Source of the DNA: Pontederia crassipes
Lineage: Eukaryota > Streptophyta > Magnoliopsida > Commelinales > Pontederiaceae
DNA: 64,000 bases
NCBI GenBank assembly: GCA_030549335.1
Contig: CM060196.1
Location: 8,881,501-8,945,500, forward strand
Direction of reading: 5' to 3'
In this document: in pieces, positions 23,767-35,181 of the stretch
How positions within the stretch are numbered: position 1 is the first letter of the stretch
How the letters are laid out: each line of letters opens with the position of its first letter
Translations under genes and position numbers: made by a program
Notes under the pieces: generated by a model
What the model saw: only the letters and a program-made list of their open reading frames with translations
What the model was told of the DNA's origin: nothing
The model's database searches: none

Positions 23767-24895
23767 GTGGAAAGATGAGAAGGTGGAAAAATGAAAAAAA
23801 TGGAATAATGAAATTTTAATTACCGATGGCTCTGATCGTCGGAAAAGCAAATATTAATTATTTTTAAAGTTACCGACGGTTATAAACATAAAAAATTATT
23901 TAATTATAAAAATAAAATACTATATTTAGTTACATATACTATTTATTTTTTATTTTATCGACGGTTTGAGCTGTCGCTAATTATCACCAAAGGTCGGAAC
24001 CGTAAAAAATTACGATGGTTTAGACTGTCGCTAATATAATTTATTATTTTTATTTCCGACATTTGTAACCGTTAGAAATTCTGTCAAAAATTGCGATGGA
24101 TGGATATCTGTCGGAAATATCGATTTCCTAATCGTCAAAAAATAAAATAATAATATAACAAATTACATAATTTATTATTTTCATTTTCGACGGAATTGAT
24201 TCGTCCGAAAAATGGTCGACGCAAATCAATTTTCGACGGTTGGGAAAAAACATCGGAAATTTCGAAGAAAGTCCAGTGGTCACAATCGTCGATATTTGCG
24301 ACGGTCAATGAAACCATCGAAACTTCGACAATCACGACCGTCGATATTTGTAGTGGTCGACGAAACCGTCGAAACTTCGACGGTCGCGACGACTGCCACA
24401 AATTTTGGCGGTAGCAATCATCGAAAATTTCGACGCTCCTCGCGCAACCGTCGAAACTTTTGACGATCAAAACCGTCGAAACTTTCGACGGCCAAAACCG
24501 TCGCAAAACATTTTTATAATATAAAAAAATTAGCCGACCGCTGGCGGCCGACGACAGCGACCAGATTCGGCCGCCAGGCAGCCAATCCGAAGGCCAACGG
24601 CCAGAACGGCCGCCAGACGGAAGAGATCCAGCCGCTAGCGGTCGAGGAGCCGGATAGCGGCTGAGATTCGGCCGTCGCCAGGCGGCCGATCCGGTCGGCA
24701 GCGGTCGGATTCGGCCGCCTGACGGTCCGGGCCGAAGAGAGAGAGAGAGAGAAGGAGAGAGGGACACCGGCGGGGGAGGGTCGTCGGTGGTCGACGCTTG
24801 ACGTCCGATCGGGAGGCTCGTCGAGAGGGAGAGAGAGAGGGAGAGGGAGAGGGAGAGAGAGAGGAGAGGGGGAAATAAATAAAGGGTGGGATTGG

Positions 24896-24896
<1 letters not shown>

Positions 24897-24958
<62 letters not shown>
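24897..24958. repeat. (TG)/(TA)n microsatellite in CACTA dimer, second unit
   Basis: A short TG run followed by a long TA run, right after the conserved GGGTGGGATTGG word. Confidence 0.9.
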
Positions 24959-24964
<6 letters not shown>

Positions 24965-25925
24965 GTGGAAAGATGATAAAGCAGGTAAACGGAAAAAAAA
25001 CAGGATAATGAAATTTTAATTACCGACGGCTCTTACAGTCGGAAAAGTAAATATTAATTATTCTTAAAGTTACTGACGATTGTGACCGTCGAAAATTATT
25101 TAATTATAAAAATAAAATACTATATTTAGTTATATATACTATTTATTTTTTTATTTTATCGACTGTTTGAGCTGTCGCTAATTATTACCGAAGGTCGGAA
25201 CTGTCGAAAATTACGACGGTTTAGACTGTCACTAATTATATTAATAAAATACTCCTCATATTATATTATTATACATTTATCGACAGTTATAACCGTAAAA
25301 AATTACAACGGATAGATATTTGTCGAAAATATCGACGTTTCTAATCCTCGAAAAATAAAATAATAATATAATAAATTACATAATTTATTATTTTTATTTT
25401 TGACGGTTGTAACCGTTAGAAATTCCGTCGAAAATTACGACGGATGGATATCTGTCAGAAATATCGACGTTCCTAATCGTCGAAAAATAAAATAATAATA
25501 TAAAAAATTATATAATTTATTATTTTTATTTTTGACGGTTGTAACCGTCGAAAATTTCGTCGGAAACATTCCCGTCGCAAAATCCGTCGCAAATTGCGAC
25601 GGATTTCTATCCGTCGCAAATCACCTGTCGGAAAATATGGTAATTTTCTTATAGTGAAAACAAATAATATTTTGATGAATTAGGATATGTTGCACTTTTG
25701 ACAAGGAAAAATATTTATTGTCATACGCAAGCTTCGTTATTATTTCATTAATAATATTAGTAAAAGGTTATCGCTTCGATAGAGAGCGCTCAAGTTAACA
25801 AACTAAAGAAAAGTAAAGCTTCATCAGCCGAGTCCCGAGAGAGCATATGCAGGCCCTACTGTGAGACGTATGCATATATACATGGATGCATGCATGCATG
25901 CTTGACCGGATATGTCCATCGACAT

Positions 25926-27293
25926 TTATGTCTGAGAGCGTGGAAGCGGTGGCAGCTCCTGCTGATCTGATCGTTGCCAACTCCATGCGATGTCCTTGAG
26001 AGATGGCTTCAGGTTTTGGTTGCAGAACTTCTGGTACTCCAACGTGTCCCCCGCTGCTTTCTTCACCTCCACGACGAAGAACGCGGGCGTGACCTCGAAG
26101 ATCTCGGCGTCAATGGCGAGCTGACCTTTCCTTCCTTCCTTGTTCCCCTGCAGCTTCACCAGTCCGTCCTTCTTGTTCACCCTGAAGTGCTCCGTCTCGG
26201 CGATCTCTTCGAACTTGGACATGATGTCCGAGGCAGGTTTCTGGCTCATGAACAGGGACTCCCGGTTCTGCGCGCAGTTGACGTTCTCGAACAGGCCCGA
26301 GAGGTCGAATCCGGGGGACAGGGAGATGATGTCGAATGCGTTCAAGCTGGTCGGCTTCTTGTGCTTCGGTTCTTCCAGGTTTTGGTCGCCCTCTTCGTGG
26401 TCCGCCATGAATGCCAAATTCACGTCGATGACCAGGTCGTCGGCCGAGCTGTCCGGGTGGTGGGCGTGTGGTGCGGTCGGCACGTATCCTTTCTTAAACC
26501 AGGAGTTCTGCACCAATTTCTCGATGGTGATTCTGGTGGCGGGACTCGGATCAAGGATCCTGTGAAGCAGCCTTCGGACGTCCGACGAAAACCAGGAGGG
26601 GCACTTGAAGTCCGCCCTGGTCACCTTTCTGTACATCTGCATCAGATTCGGATCGTCGAACGGCAGGTAGCCGGCGAGGAGGACGAAGAGGATTACCCCG
26701 CAGGACCATATGTCCGCCTTGGCGCCCTCATAGCCCTTCTCGTTGATGATCTCCGGGGCGACGTACGCCGGCGTACCGCACGTCGTGTGCAGCAGTCCGT
26801 CACATCCCTGCGACTCCTTGAGCGCGCTCAGGCCGAAGTCCGTGATCTTAAGGTTGCCGTTCTCATCGAGGAGGAGGTTCTCCGGCTTGAGGTCCCGGTG
26901 GTACACCCCGCGGCTGTGGCAGAAGTCCACGGCCCCGACCAGCTGCTGGAAGTACCTCCTGGCGGCGTCCTCCTTGAGCCTCCCTTTTGTTATCCGGTCG
27001 AAGAGCTCGCCTCCCTTGACGTGCTCCATGACGAAGTAGATCTTGGACTTGCTGGCCATGACCTCGTGAAGCTGGACGACGTTGGGGTGGCGGACGAGGC
27101 GCATCACTGAGATCTCCCTTTTTATCTGGTCGATCATCCCGACGCGCATCACCTTCTCTTTGTCGATGACCTTGACGGCGACGTTCTGCCCCGTGGCCAG
27201 GCTCCGGGCGTGGTACACCTTCGCGAACGTACCCTGACCGAGCATCCTCCCCAGTTCGTATCTCTGCATCAATATGACGCCATTCTTCTCCAT
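25926..27293 (-). CDS. CBL-interacting serine/threonine protein kinase (CIPK/SnRK3), intronless
   Basis: A single 455-residue frame. The kinase domain spans about residues 12-266 and has all key parts: GQGTFAKV loop (19-26), Lys41, HRDLKPEN (132-139), DFG (152-154) and the GTPAYVAPE loop end (173-181). The NAF/FISL motif starts at Asn318 ([19 protein letters not shown]) and binds calcium-loaded CBL sensors, releasing autoinhibition. A PPI-type region for PP2C phosphatases follows (about 355-400). CIPKs act with CBLs at the plasma membrane and tonoplast on ion channels and transporters. The lack of introns places it in the intron-poor CIPK clade. The start is the ATG at 27293, two codons before KNG and nine before the RYELG opening of the domain. 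The specific CIPK number cannot be given. Confidence 0.96.
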   Translation of the reverse strand: MEKNGVILMQRYELGRMLGQGTFAKVYHARSLATGQNVAVKVIDKEKVMRVGMIDQIKREISVMRLVRHPNVVQLHEVMASKSKIYFVMEHVKGGELFDRITKGRLKEDAARRYFQQLVGAVDFCHSRGVYHRDLKPENLLLDENGNLKITDFGLSALKESQGCDGLLHTTCGTPAYVAPEIINEKGYEGAKADIWSCGVILFVLLAGYLPFDDPNLMQMYRKVTRADFKCPSWFSSDVRRLLHRILDPSPATRITIEKLVQNSWFKKGYVPTAPHAHHPDSSADDLVIDVNLAFMADHEEGDQNLEEPKHKKPTSLNAFDIISLSPGFDLSGLFENVNCAQNRESLFMSQKPASDIMSKFEEIAETEHFRVNKKDGLVKLQGNKEGRKGQLAIDAEIFEVTPAFFVVEVKKAAGDTLEYQKFCNQNLKPSLKDIAWSWQRSDQQELPPLPRSQT

Positions 27294-28398
27294 TCACAGC
27301 TAGCTGCCTGAAGGCCGCCGGTCGATGATGCAGCCCTGCGATGGAATGATCAGATCCTACTGGTATCAAAGTGCGTCTCTCGTTGCATGCATGCCTCGAA
27401 CCCCCACGAAGGGGTTGTACTTTAAGGGAGGAATTAAGGGGCACTTGGAGGAGGTCCTCTAGACAGTTAAAGCTCGAAACCTCCGAGGCAGCAGAAATGT
27501 CGAAACAGAGGGTTCTCTGCAGGTCCGTTTCTTTCTTGTTGGTGCTAATTTTAGGCTCTGAAAGTTTTGTTTCCGCCTCCTTCAAAAGTGACCGAGTTGA
27601 AGCTTCTTCAACCAAAATCGCACTGGCAACAGAGGTATATTTCAACCTGTTTATTCGGCATTTACAGATTAATTTAAGGTGCTGCTGGAACTGCTAATAG
27701 CATATTCGTGGTCGGATGAAACACCTACTTTGTTCGTCTTTAAAATGTTATTTTTTTCCTGGTGTGACTTGGTATATACCCATGAGTTTTTTTGTTATGC
27801 AAAAATTTTTTCATACATAAATAATTAAATTCGGAACCTCACTTAAGTGAAAATATATTGTTTATCGGTTAGATAAGGAATGATATTTTTCCTATTAAAT
27901 AAAGAGATATATTTTTTTCCGGAAATAAAGACAAATTAAAAATAAAATGGTACATGGAGGCCATGTGACAAAAGTCCTGGGGTAACTAATGTAAGGAAAA
28001 ATGTTTGTGCAAAAAATGCAAGGAATGTAAAGTAGGAAAATGTTAAGTATGTTTACATGAGCAGTTGTTTCTATCTTCTGGAATTCAGCTTAACCTTCAG
28101 ATATGTTATGTTTTAATGATCACATATATTTAAAGGATCGGTGATAGGTGGCACAATAAGCCCACAAACTAACGATAGTTGGGTCTCTAATGATGCATAA
28201 GGTGGAGAGCGGACATCTATAAGTTTTGTTGCGGATACAAGAGAAGATACAAGTAGCATTCACTAACCTCGTATATACTTGTCTGTATGTCATGGTGGAA
28301 TAAAGATCCAAATTCATTCAATTTATGTTCAATTGGAATGTCCTTAGATCTTCGTAACATAGAAGTTACCATAAGAATAGATATTACTTTACCTTATT
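27294..28398. other. Upstream region of the CIPK gene
   Basis: It contains the presumed 5' UTR and promoter of the CIPK gene, transcribed to the left. On the plus strand a frame from 27497 starts with a signal-peptide-like stretch; see findings. Otherwise AT-rich with no feature recognised. Confidence 0.45.
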
Positions 28399-30425
28399 TG
28401 TAACGTCCTCAGAATTTGGTCATGCCGAATTTTAGGCGACGTTACCATCATAACATAATTATATAAAACATCGCAGTAGAAAACATAATAATAATCAAAT
28501 TCAATAATATAAAATAAAAGGCTTCTAAACATATAAATCTCAAGATACATATCTAATTCATGGGCCTAAATATGCTTTAACATAAAGATCCAATAACATA
28601 GGGTTTATAATATATCAGTGAGTTCATGACTCAAAGGCCCATAAGTCATACGTAACTGACCCTTAAAGAGTCCATCCACATAACATAATATGAACATAAG
28701 GTACGATAACTTGGGTCATAGTCTGACCGTCACATGTGTGCTGTCTCCATCATGAGGTCTTCACCGTCGTGCCAAAACTTCGTCCATACCTCTACGAATT
28801 CATGGGATGCAGGAGATTTTTCGTTAAAATATGTTGAGGCCTTATGATTTTATAACATACTTTCTATATGTCATGTCATATGCATTGCATCATAATGAAA
28901 CATAACTTATATTCATGCTATGAACTATTTATGCACATTATATGACATATGAGCAATATCGACATAGCAAAATAAGATAAACATATAACATCTTTACATT
29001 ATGCTAAAGCATATCATGAACTTATCTTACTTCACTTTAACATATTCATTTATATCATAACATTCATTTTTGTCATTTGCATCCTTGTAGGTGCTTACTT
29101 CATCTTTATCAATTTTGTCTTTGTCCCAAGTCATTCATCATTCATCTTTTCATGTCACACCTTTACTTAAATGATTTCTTATCTTAGTAGTATTGGCTCA
29201 TAGGTCTTAACCCCCACTCGTAGGTGAGGTCTTCCCTCATCCATCGATGAGGCCTTCCTTCATCCGTCGATGAAGTCTCTTCCCCCATCGATGGAGTCGT
29301 AGGGTACATATAGGCCCCAAGGGAAAGCCATACTTTCATCAATCCATCTTTTAATTATATTCATCACTACACGCAATAATTAAATACGTGTTGCATGTTT
29401 TAATTCTTTTTAAGGTCATACATACTTCAAATCATGTTAAGTGTGAACAATCAAACATCTACATAGGTTCTGGACTGGTCACGGTCGTGCCCACATGGAC
29501 ACAGGGGTGCCATTGTTCGGTACGGCTGAACACTTGTCTTCTAATAGCATGTGGTCACGGTCGTACCCGAGTCATATTCATTCACGGGTTGGTGATTGTG
29601 CCGGCACGAGTTAAATGCATATGTCCATACCTGCACGTTCGTGACAAAAAGATCATTTTTCCCTGTTCTCGAAAATTTTCTAAGGTAAGAGCCTTCTGAG
29701 GTGTCATGGCCGTGCGACCCCATGGTCACGACTATGGCAGAGAATTGTTTTTCATCACCTGAGACGTAATCACGCTAAGGCAAAGACCACTATATAGAGG
29801 TCACTATCGTGTTCAATTCGTCACGGCCGTGCCCAAGCTCCAAACATCACTTTTCCTATTTTTTTTGTCTATTTTTCTCCCATTTACATATATATACGAA
29901 CACATTTAAATCACACATTCATCCACACTGTGGAGCACACATTTTTTCCCATCATGAAATTCATAGGACATTTTAACACAATTATTAAGAACATAAATAA
30001 ATGTTTTTCATAAAGGATATTGAGTCTACTATTCATCTTCATATGTGGTAAATAAGTAGAACTAAGCATGGATGGTAAGAAGTATTAAATCCTAAGTATG
30101 ATTAGCAATAGAACATTAATTATTATGAATCATGAAGCATCCTAATGCATATGTATACATCCCCTAATAATTTCAAGAACAAATGGTTTATTTTTCATAC
30201 CCTGATCCAAACATACATACATACATCAACAGACCTTTAGGATTTACATTAAAATCGTAATGCTATTTCCCTTTTTTTCTTTCTTCTTTCCTTCCTTCCT
30301 CATCATCCTCCTCCTCATCCTTCCTCTCGGCCGCTCAAGAAAAAGAGATTTTGATCAGTAGATGAATCTAATTTGTATGAATATGAGTATTATTTTTAAA
30401 AAATGAGTCCAAATGAAACCTTTTA
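28399..30425. mobile_element. LTR-like retroelement segment, probably truncated
   Basis: It opens with TGTAACGTCCTCAG and an inner GGCGACGTTACC echo, an end style common in plant Gypsy LTRs. It carries several variants of TCACGGTCGTGCCC (29476, 29552, 29820 and relatives) and CATCGATGAGG-like repeats near 29230-29300. No coding frames. The right end appears to be cut by the CACTA-like fragment at 30430, so no second terminus or duplication was found. The call is inference from terminal sequence and internal style. Confidence 0.45.
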
Positions 30426-30429
30426 AAAA

Positions 30430-30962
30430 AAGAAAGTTCCCAGAAGCTCCGAAGGAGGCAGTCCCCTTGAAAGCCCCATTGAAAACTTTAAAGGGGACTG
30501 CCATTCGAAGTTTCTGATGAAAGCAACCGTCAAAAATACAAAAGGCAGGTCACCCATTGAAGCTTTCGACAGCAATTCCGTCAGAATTTTCGAAGGGAGA
30601 CAACCCTCCCTCCGATTCTTGCAAGCTTCTTAGGAGCTTCCGATGGCAAAATCCGTTGGAATCTTCGAAGGAAAGCTTTCCTTCTTAATTTGCAACGGGA
30701 TGTATCCGTAAAAAATTTTGAAGGATGATTTTTCCTTCGAAACTTTCAATGGATAGTACCCGTTGAAAACTCCAAAGGCAAAATAACCATCGTAGACGTC
30801 CACCAAAACTTCCAAACTAAGGGACATTTTAGGACCGTCAGTAACACTTTCCAACAGCTTTGTTTCCTATTGCCTATTATCCATCGAAAAGGCTTATTTG
30901 CGACGAATTTTGAAGGTTTTGCGATGGATATATATGTGGAAAATCATGAAATTCTTGTAGTG
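30430..30962. mobile_element. CACTA-family terminal fragment
   Basis: The right end AAATTCTTGTAGTG is the family terminus (minus strand CACTACAAGAATTTC), preceded by GATGGAT and CGACGAATTT words like those in the three larger copies. Leftwards it has diverged repeats of GAAGG...TTCGAAG. No left CACTA end was found, so it is 5'-truncated or a diverged relative. Confidence 0.6.
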
Positions 30963-31009
30963 CTAGCTATAATTTTATGCCTACAAAATAATGTAATTTT
31001 CTTAAAATG

Positions 31010-31230
31010 ACAAACAAGTAACTAAGAAATTTCAGCAGAAAGTAGTAGATATTCCAGTGACTATTAAGTCATCAACATAAATAATAAGAAGAAGAGTTGC
31101 ATGTTATCGTCGATATATGAAGAAAGACATGTCAACACGTGAGGAAACAAAATCAAACATCTATAGAGTAACTTGTAACTTATGAAACCATGCTCTTGGA
31201 CATGTTGGAATGAGTTCTCCCACATGCCAC
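31010..31230 (-). pseudogene. Ty1/Copia reverse-transcriptase fragment
   Basis: On the minus strand, 31079-31068 encodes YVDD, the catalytic box, inside LLLIIYVDDLIVTG. About 110 bases upstream, 31199-31185 encodes PRAWF, the usual Copia motif at that spacing. Stops interrupt the frame between them. It is a short decayed scrap with no visible LTRs of its own. Confidence 0.8.
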
Positions 31231-31779
31231 TTCAAAAAAAGATCATTAAATTCATTAACCGCGATCTCTCTCAAATTAAGCATTTTTGTTGGCTTTAATG
31301 AAGCAAACTTAGATTATCCTAAGACAGATTTGTAAACAATTGGAGAAGTAGACATTCACATAAGGCAATCCTACAATCTTTCTATAATCAAGTCTTTAAT
31401 GGAGCCTTAGGATCATATCTTGTGTAAAGGCTAGTGCAGATGATGATGTAAGAGATGTTGTAGAAGAATTAGTGTTATCAAAAAGGCGAAGAGACAAAAT
31501 AGGCGATGGAGACTATTTGCAAGTGGACGAACTCGTCAATATTTATCGACCATCGTAGTTGTCGATAATACGGACGGATAAGATGATTAGTATCAACTGC
31601 TACGAAAGTCGATGTACAAATTTATTAATTAATTATTCCAATGTAAATAACATTAATATAATGATGACTAGAATAAATATTAAATAATATAAATCAATGG
31701 CTCTGATCGTCGATCGTACCAACGAACTATTGTCGGTACTATTGACGGTGTGTAATACTTCAAGATTTTTTTTCCTTTT
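31231..31779. other. Undetermined repeat-like DNA left of the LINE
   Basis: A few CGTCGATAATACGGACGG and GGCTCTGATCGTCG words between about 31530 and 31750 recall the CACTA family palindromes, but no termini are seen. It is the target DNA into which the LINE inserted. Confidence 0.3.
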
Positions 31780-31844
31780 GCCTGCCCAGCTAACTCCGCC
31801 TATATTTTATAGCCGGTCCCAAGCCCGGATAAAGGAAGAGGGTT

Positions 31845-32768
31845 GTGTTAGGCCCCGACAGCCAGTATAAAATCCTGTCGAATCTTATGAACATGGATCA
31901 ACGAATATATTGTGTTAATGCTAGGTCGTTACCCGTAAGTAACGTGCTGTACAACTCGGGTACAGTGATAAGAGAGCAAGATCCGCTGCATCTTCACCTG
32001 AATGCAGTGTTAAATGAGCAAGGGCTATCGCACTCTAATGGACGGAGGCGGTTAAAGAAGCTAGTTCATGAGACTAAAGTCAGATTAGGTTATTGGAACA
32101 TTGGGACGTTGAATGGGAAGCGCCTCGAGGTGGCACAAGTAATGGACCAGCGTAAGATTAGTATCTTATGCTTGCAAGAAACTAGATGGGTATGAGAGGG
32201 AAGTAAAGAGATTAGGTTAAATGGTTCCAAACTTTGGTACACATGTAAGGTAAATGGAATGAATGGTGTTGATATTATCGCGGATGCAGAATGAAGGAAG
32301 AATGTTGTGGAAGTTAAAAGGATTGAGGATCGAATCATATCCGTGAAAGTAATTGTTGGAAAGGAGAACATTATTAGTGCATATGCACCCCAAGTAGGAG
32401 CAGAATCACATCTCAAGAAAAAGTTTTGGGCAGATATGGAGGGTTTGATTGAAAGTATACCAACAACCGAGAAAATTTATATTGGGGGAGACCTTAATGG
32501 ACATGTTGGTAAAGAGGCAGGACCACATGCAATGGTTCATGGTAGTTTTGGTTTTGGGGAGTTGAATGAGGAAGGACAAACTATTATTGATTTTTCTTTA
32601 GCATACGACCTTAAGATTATCAACACTTATTTTCGAAAGAGAGATGAACATTTAATCACATACAAAAGTGGAACTCATAGGTCTCAAATCGATTTTTTCT
32701 TGACAAGAAATACTGATAAAAGATATTGTACTAATTGCAAAGTAATTCCTGAGACTTATAAAATTTGA
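31845..32768 (+). pseudogene. LINE endonuclease domain (broken)
   Basis: Frames at 31845-32195 and 32307-32768 carry WNIGTLNG, LQETRW, SAYAPQ, GGDLNGHVG and SQIDFFLTR in the order of exonuclease-endonuclease-phosphatase nucleases of RTE LINEs. A stop at about 32193-32195 and another near 32293 separate the parts, so no active enzyme is made from this copy. Confidence 0.85.
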
Positions 32769-33138
32769 AATGTTAGTTCAAGTGATGGCAGTTAAAGGGG
32801 GAGAAGCGAGAGATTGTTAGTTCTTGATATGCAAATGAAACGTATAAAATCAAAATCTCATTTTGATCGAAAGATCAAGTGATGACAGTTAAAGGGGGAG
32901 AAGCGAGAGACTTTTAGAAGTAAGTTATTAGAGGAAAGTGTGTGGAAATTAGAAGGAGATGCTAGTATCATGTGGGAGAATGTGGCAAAAAAGTTTGAAA
33001 TGGTTGCTAAAGTCAAGAATCAAAAGATTTTGGACCACGAGATAAGGAGACTTGGTGGTGGAATGAGGAGGTCCAAGAAAAAGTGTGTAATAAGAAGAAT
33101 TGTTTCAAGGCGATACACTTGGACAATAGTTCTGACAA

Positions 33139-34746
33139 TTGGAAAAAGTATCGTTTGGCAAAAAGGGGGCTAAGAAAGCAGTTAGTGATGCTCGTGCTAA
33201 AGCATATGAGGGGTTTTATAAGGAGTTAGGAACAAAGGCTGGTGAACAAAGGATTTACAAGATTGCAAGGAATAAAGAGAAGGAGTCGAGAGATTTGGAT
33301 CAAGTAAGATACATAAAAAATGAAGTTGGCAAGGTTTTAGTTACTGAAGGAGATATTAAGAACAGATGGGAAAAGTATTTCTATAAACTATTTAATGATG
33401 AATGTGAAGGTTCCCGCTGTGATTTGGAGGACTTGACAATTAGCGAATGTGAGCTTAATAGGTCATTTTATCGTAGAATTAGAGTCTCAGAGGTTAGTGA
33501 AGCTCTTAAGAAAATGGAGAATGGTAAAGCCGTTAGACCGGATTGTATACCGATTGAAGTTTGAAAATATTTAGGAGAAAAATATGTGTTGTGGTTATGT
33601 AAACTATTTAATGAGATTTTACGATCGAAAAATATGTCTGATGATTGGAGATTAAGTACATTAGTTCCTATTTACAAAAATAAAGGGGATATTCAGAATT
33701 GTGCAAATTATAGAGGGATTAAACTTATGAGTCACACAATGAAATTATGGGAAAAAGTGATTGAGTATAGATTGAGAATGGAGACTAGTATTTCTGAGAG
33801 ACAATTTGTGTTCATGCCAGAAAGATCCATTACAGAGGCGATTTATTTACTTAGGGGGATGATGAAGAAGTATCGAAGTAGGAGAAGAGACTTACATATG
33901 GCTTTCATTGACTTAGAGAAGGCGTATGATCGGGTACCAAGGGATGTACTTTGGAAAGCCTTGCAAAAGAAGAGGGTGAGTGTTGCCTATATTAAGGTAA
34001 TACAAGATATGTACGATGGGGCATTGACTAGGTAACCGAGATGAACATTTAATCACATACCCGGATGTGAGACAAATGAATTTTCTATAGGAATTGGCCT
34101 ACATCAAGGATCAACTTTAAGCCCGTATCTATTTAACTTAATTATCGATGCTATAACCGAGAGTATCACAAGGAGGTACCTAAGTGCATGTTATTTGCGG
34201 ATGATATAATACTTTTAATGGATTCAAGAGAATAGATTAATACAAAATTGGAAATATGGAGAAATACGTTGGAGTCAAAGGATTTTCGTTTAAGTAGGAA
34301 TAAAACATAATAATTTCACAAATAAACAACTTAGAGATGATTTGAAAGTTAGGCTAGGGGAGGATATAATTCCTCAAGTGACAAAGTTTAAATATTTAGG
34401 ATCAATTGTAAGACAAGATGGTGAGATTGATGACGATGTTAATCATAGAATTCAAGCTGGTTGGTGTAAGTGGAGGAAAGCCACTGGAGTTCTTTGTGAT
34501 AGAAAAGTACCCAATAAAGTTAAAGGAAAATTCTATCGTACTGCTATAAGGCCAGCAATGTTATATGGTAGTGAATGTTGGACTATGAAGGGACAACATG
34601 AACGTAAAGTGGGGGTAGTCGAAATGAGAATGTTGAGATGGATGTGTTTTCATACAAGATTAGATAAGATTAGGAATGACCATATATGTGAACGAGTCGG
34701 AGTGGCTTCTATTAGTGAGAAAATGGTAGAGAATCGTTTGAGATAG
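33139..34746 (+). pseudogene. LINE reverse-transcriptase domain (broken)
   Basis: Fragments at 33139-33564, 33586-34035 and 34342-34746, with decayed sequence between, hold LVPIYKNKGD, NYRGIKL, AFIDLEKAYDRVPR, GLHQGSTLSPYLFNL and the catalytic FADD at 34194-34205. The C-terminal LGSIVRQDGEID and MLYGSECW blocks are typical of RTE/BovB-like enzymes. Several stops and frame changes make it non-functional. Confidence 0.88.
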
Positions 34747-35181
34747 TTTGGTCATGTTCGCCAGTAAGAAGAGTAGATCAAATAATCTAGAGTCCGATTA
34801 AAAGAGGGAGAGGGAGGCCAAGGCGGACACTTGACGAACTAATAGAGCAATATCTATTGGTGAATAATATACCGAAAGGTTTGATTACTAATAGAGCAGA
34901 ATGACGTCGTATGATCCATGTAGCCGACCTCACCTAGTGGGATAAGGCTTTGTTGTTGTTGTTGTTGCCTGCCCAGCTATCTCGACGACGTCATTCAATT
35001 TTATGATTTAACTATGGCCAGTCAACATGTTGGTTTACAATAGTGAAAGACCTAATTTATAATAATTTATACAATATGCAGAAGTCATTTATACAACATT
35101 CAATAACCTATGAGTTAGGGCCCACGTCTATATAATAATGAATCATATATTCATGTGCATGTCACCCGTCAAAGAAGTTAC

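Larger units (their letters stand above)
22395..25656. mobile_element. Compound CACTA element: head-to-tail partial dimer, copy 2
   Basis: It starts CACTACAAAAAATATGAG and ends TTTTCTTATAGTG, with AAA on both flanks (22392-22394 and 25657-25659). Inside are two tandem family copies. The first runs 22395 to about 24185 and lacks its right terminus. The second, from about 24186, lacks the first 25 or so bases but repeats the same order: a GACGGAATTGATTCGTCC-like start, the GC-rich core, a (GA)n tract, ATAAATAAAGGGTGGGATTG, then AT repeats and palindromes. The first copy is further interrupted by a Mutator-like element at 22771-23711. No transposase is present. Confidence 0.82.
31793..34966 (+). 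mobile_element. RTE-clade LINE, defective
   Basis: Flanked by 13-bp target-site duplications GCCTGCCCAGCTA (31780-31792 and 34967-34979), and ends in a (TTG)n tail, as plant RTE elements do. It encodes, in order on the plus strand, an apurinic-type endonuclease and a reverse transcriptase, both broken by stops and frameshifts. At 3.2 kb it has near-full length for the clade. Two short internal duplications are visible: GAGATGAACATTTAATCACA at about 32641 and again near 34037, and a TTAAAGGGGGAGAAGCGAGA segment near 32793 and 32889. Confidence 0.9.

Noticed and set aside
25974-27110. Long open frame of 378 codons opposite the CIPK gene
   Set aside because: It is the antisense of a GC-rich kinase exon; it has no domain, and the minus-strand CIPK explains the sequence fully.
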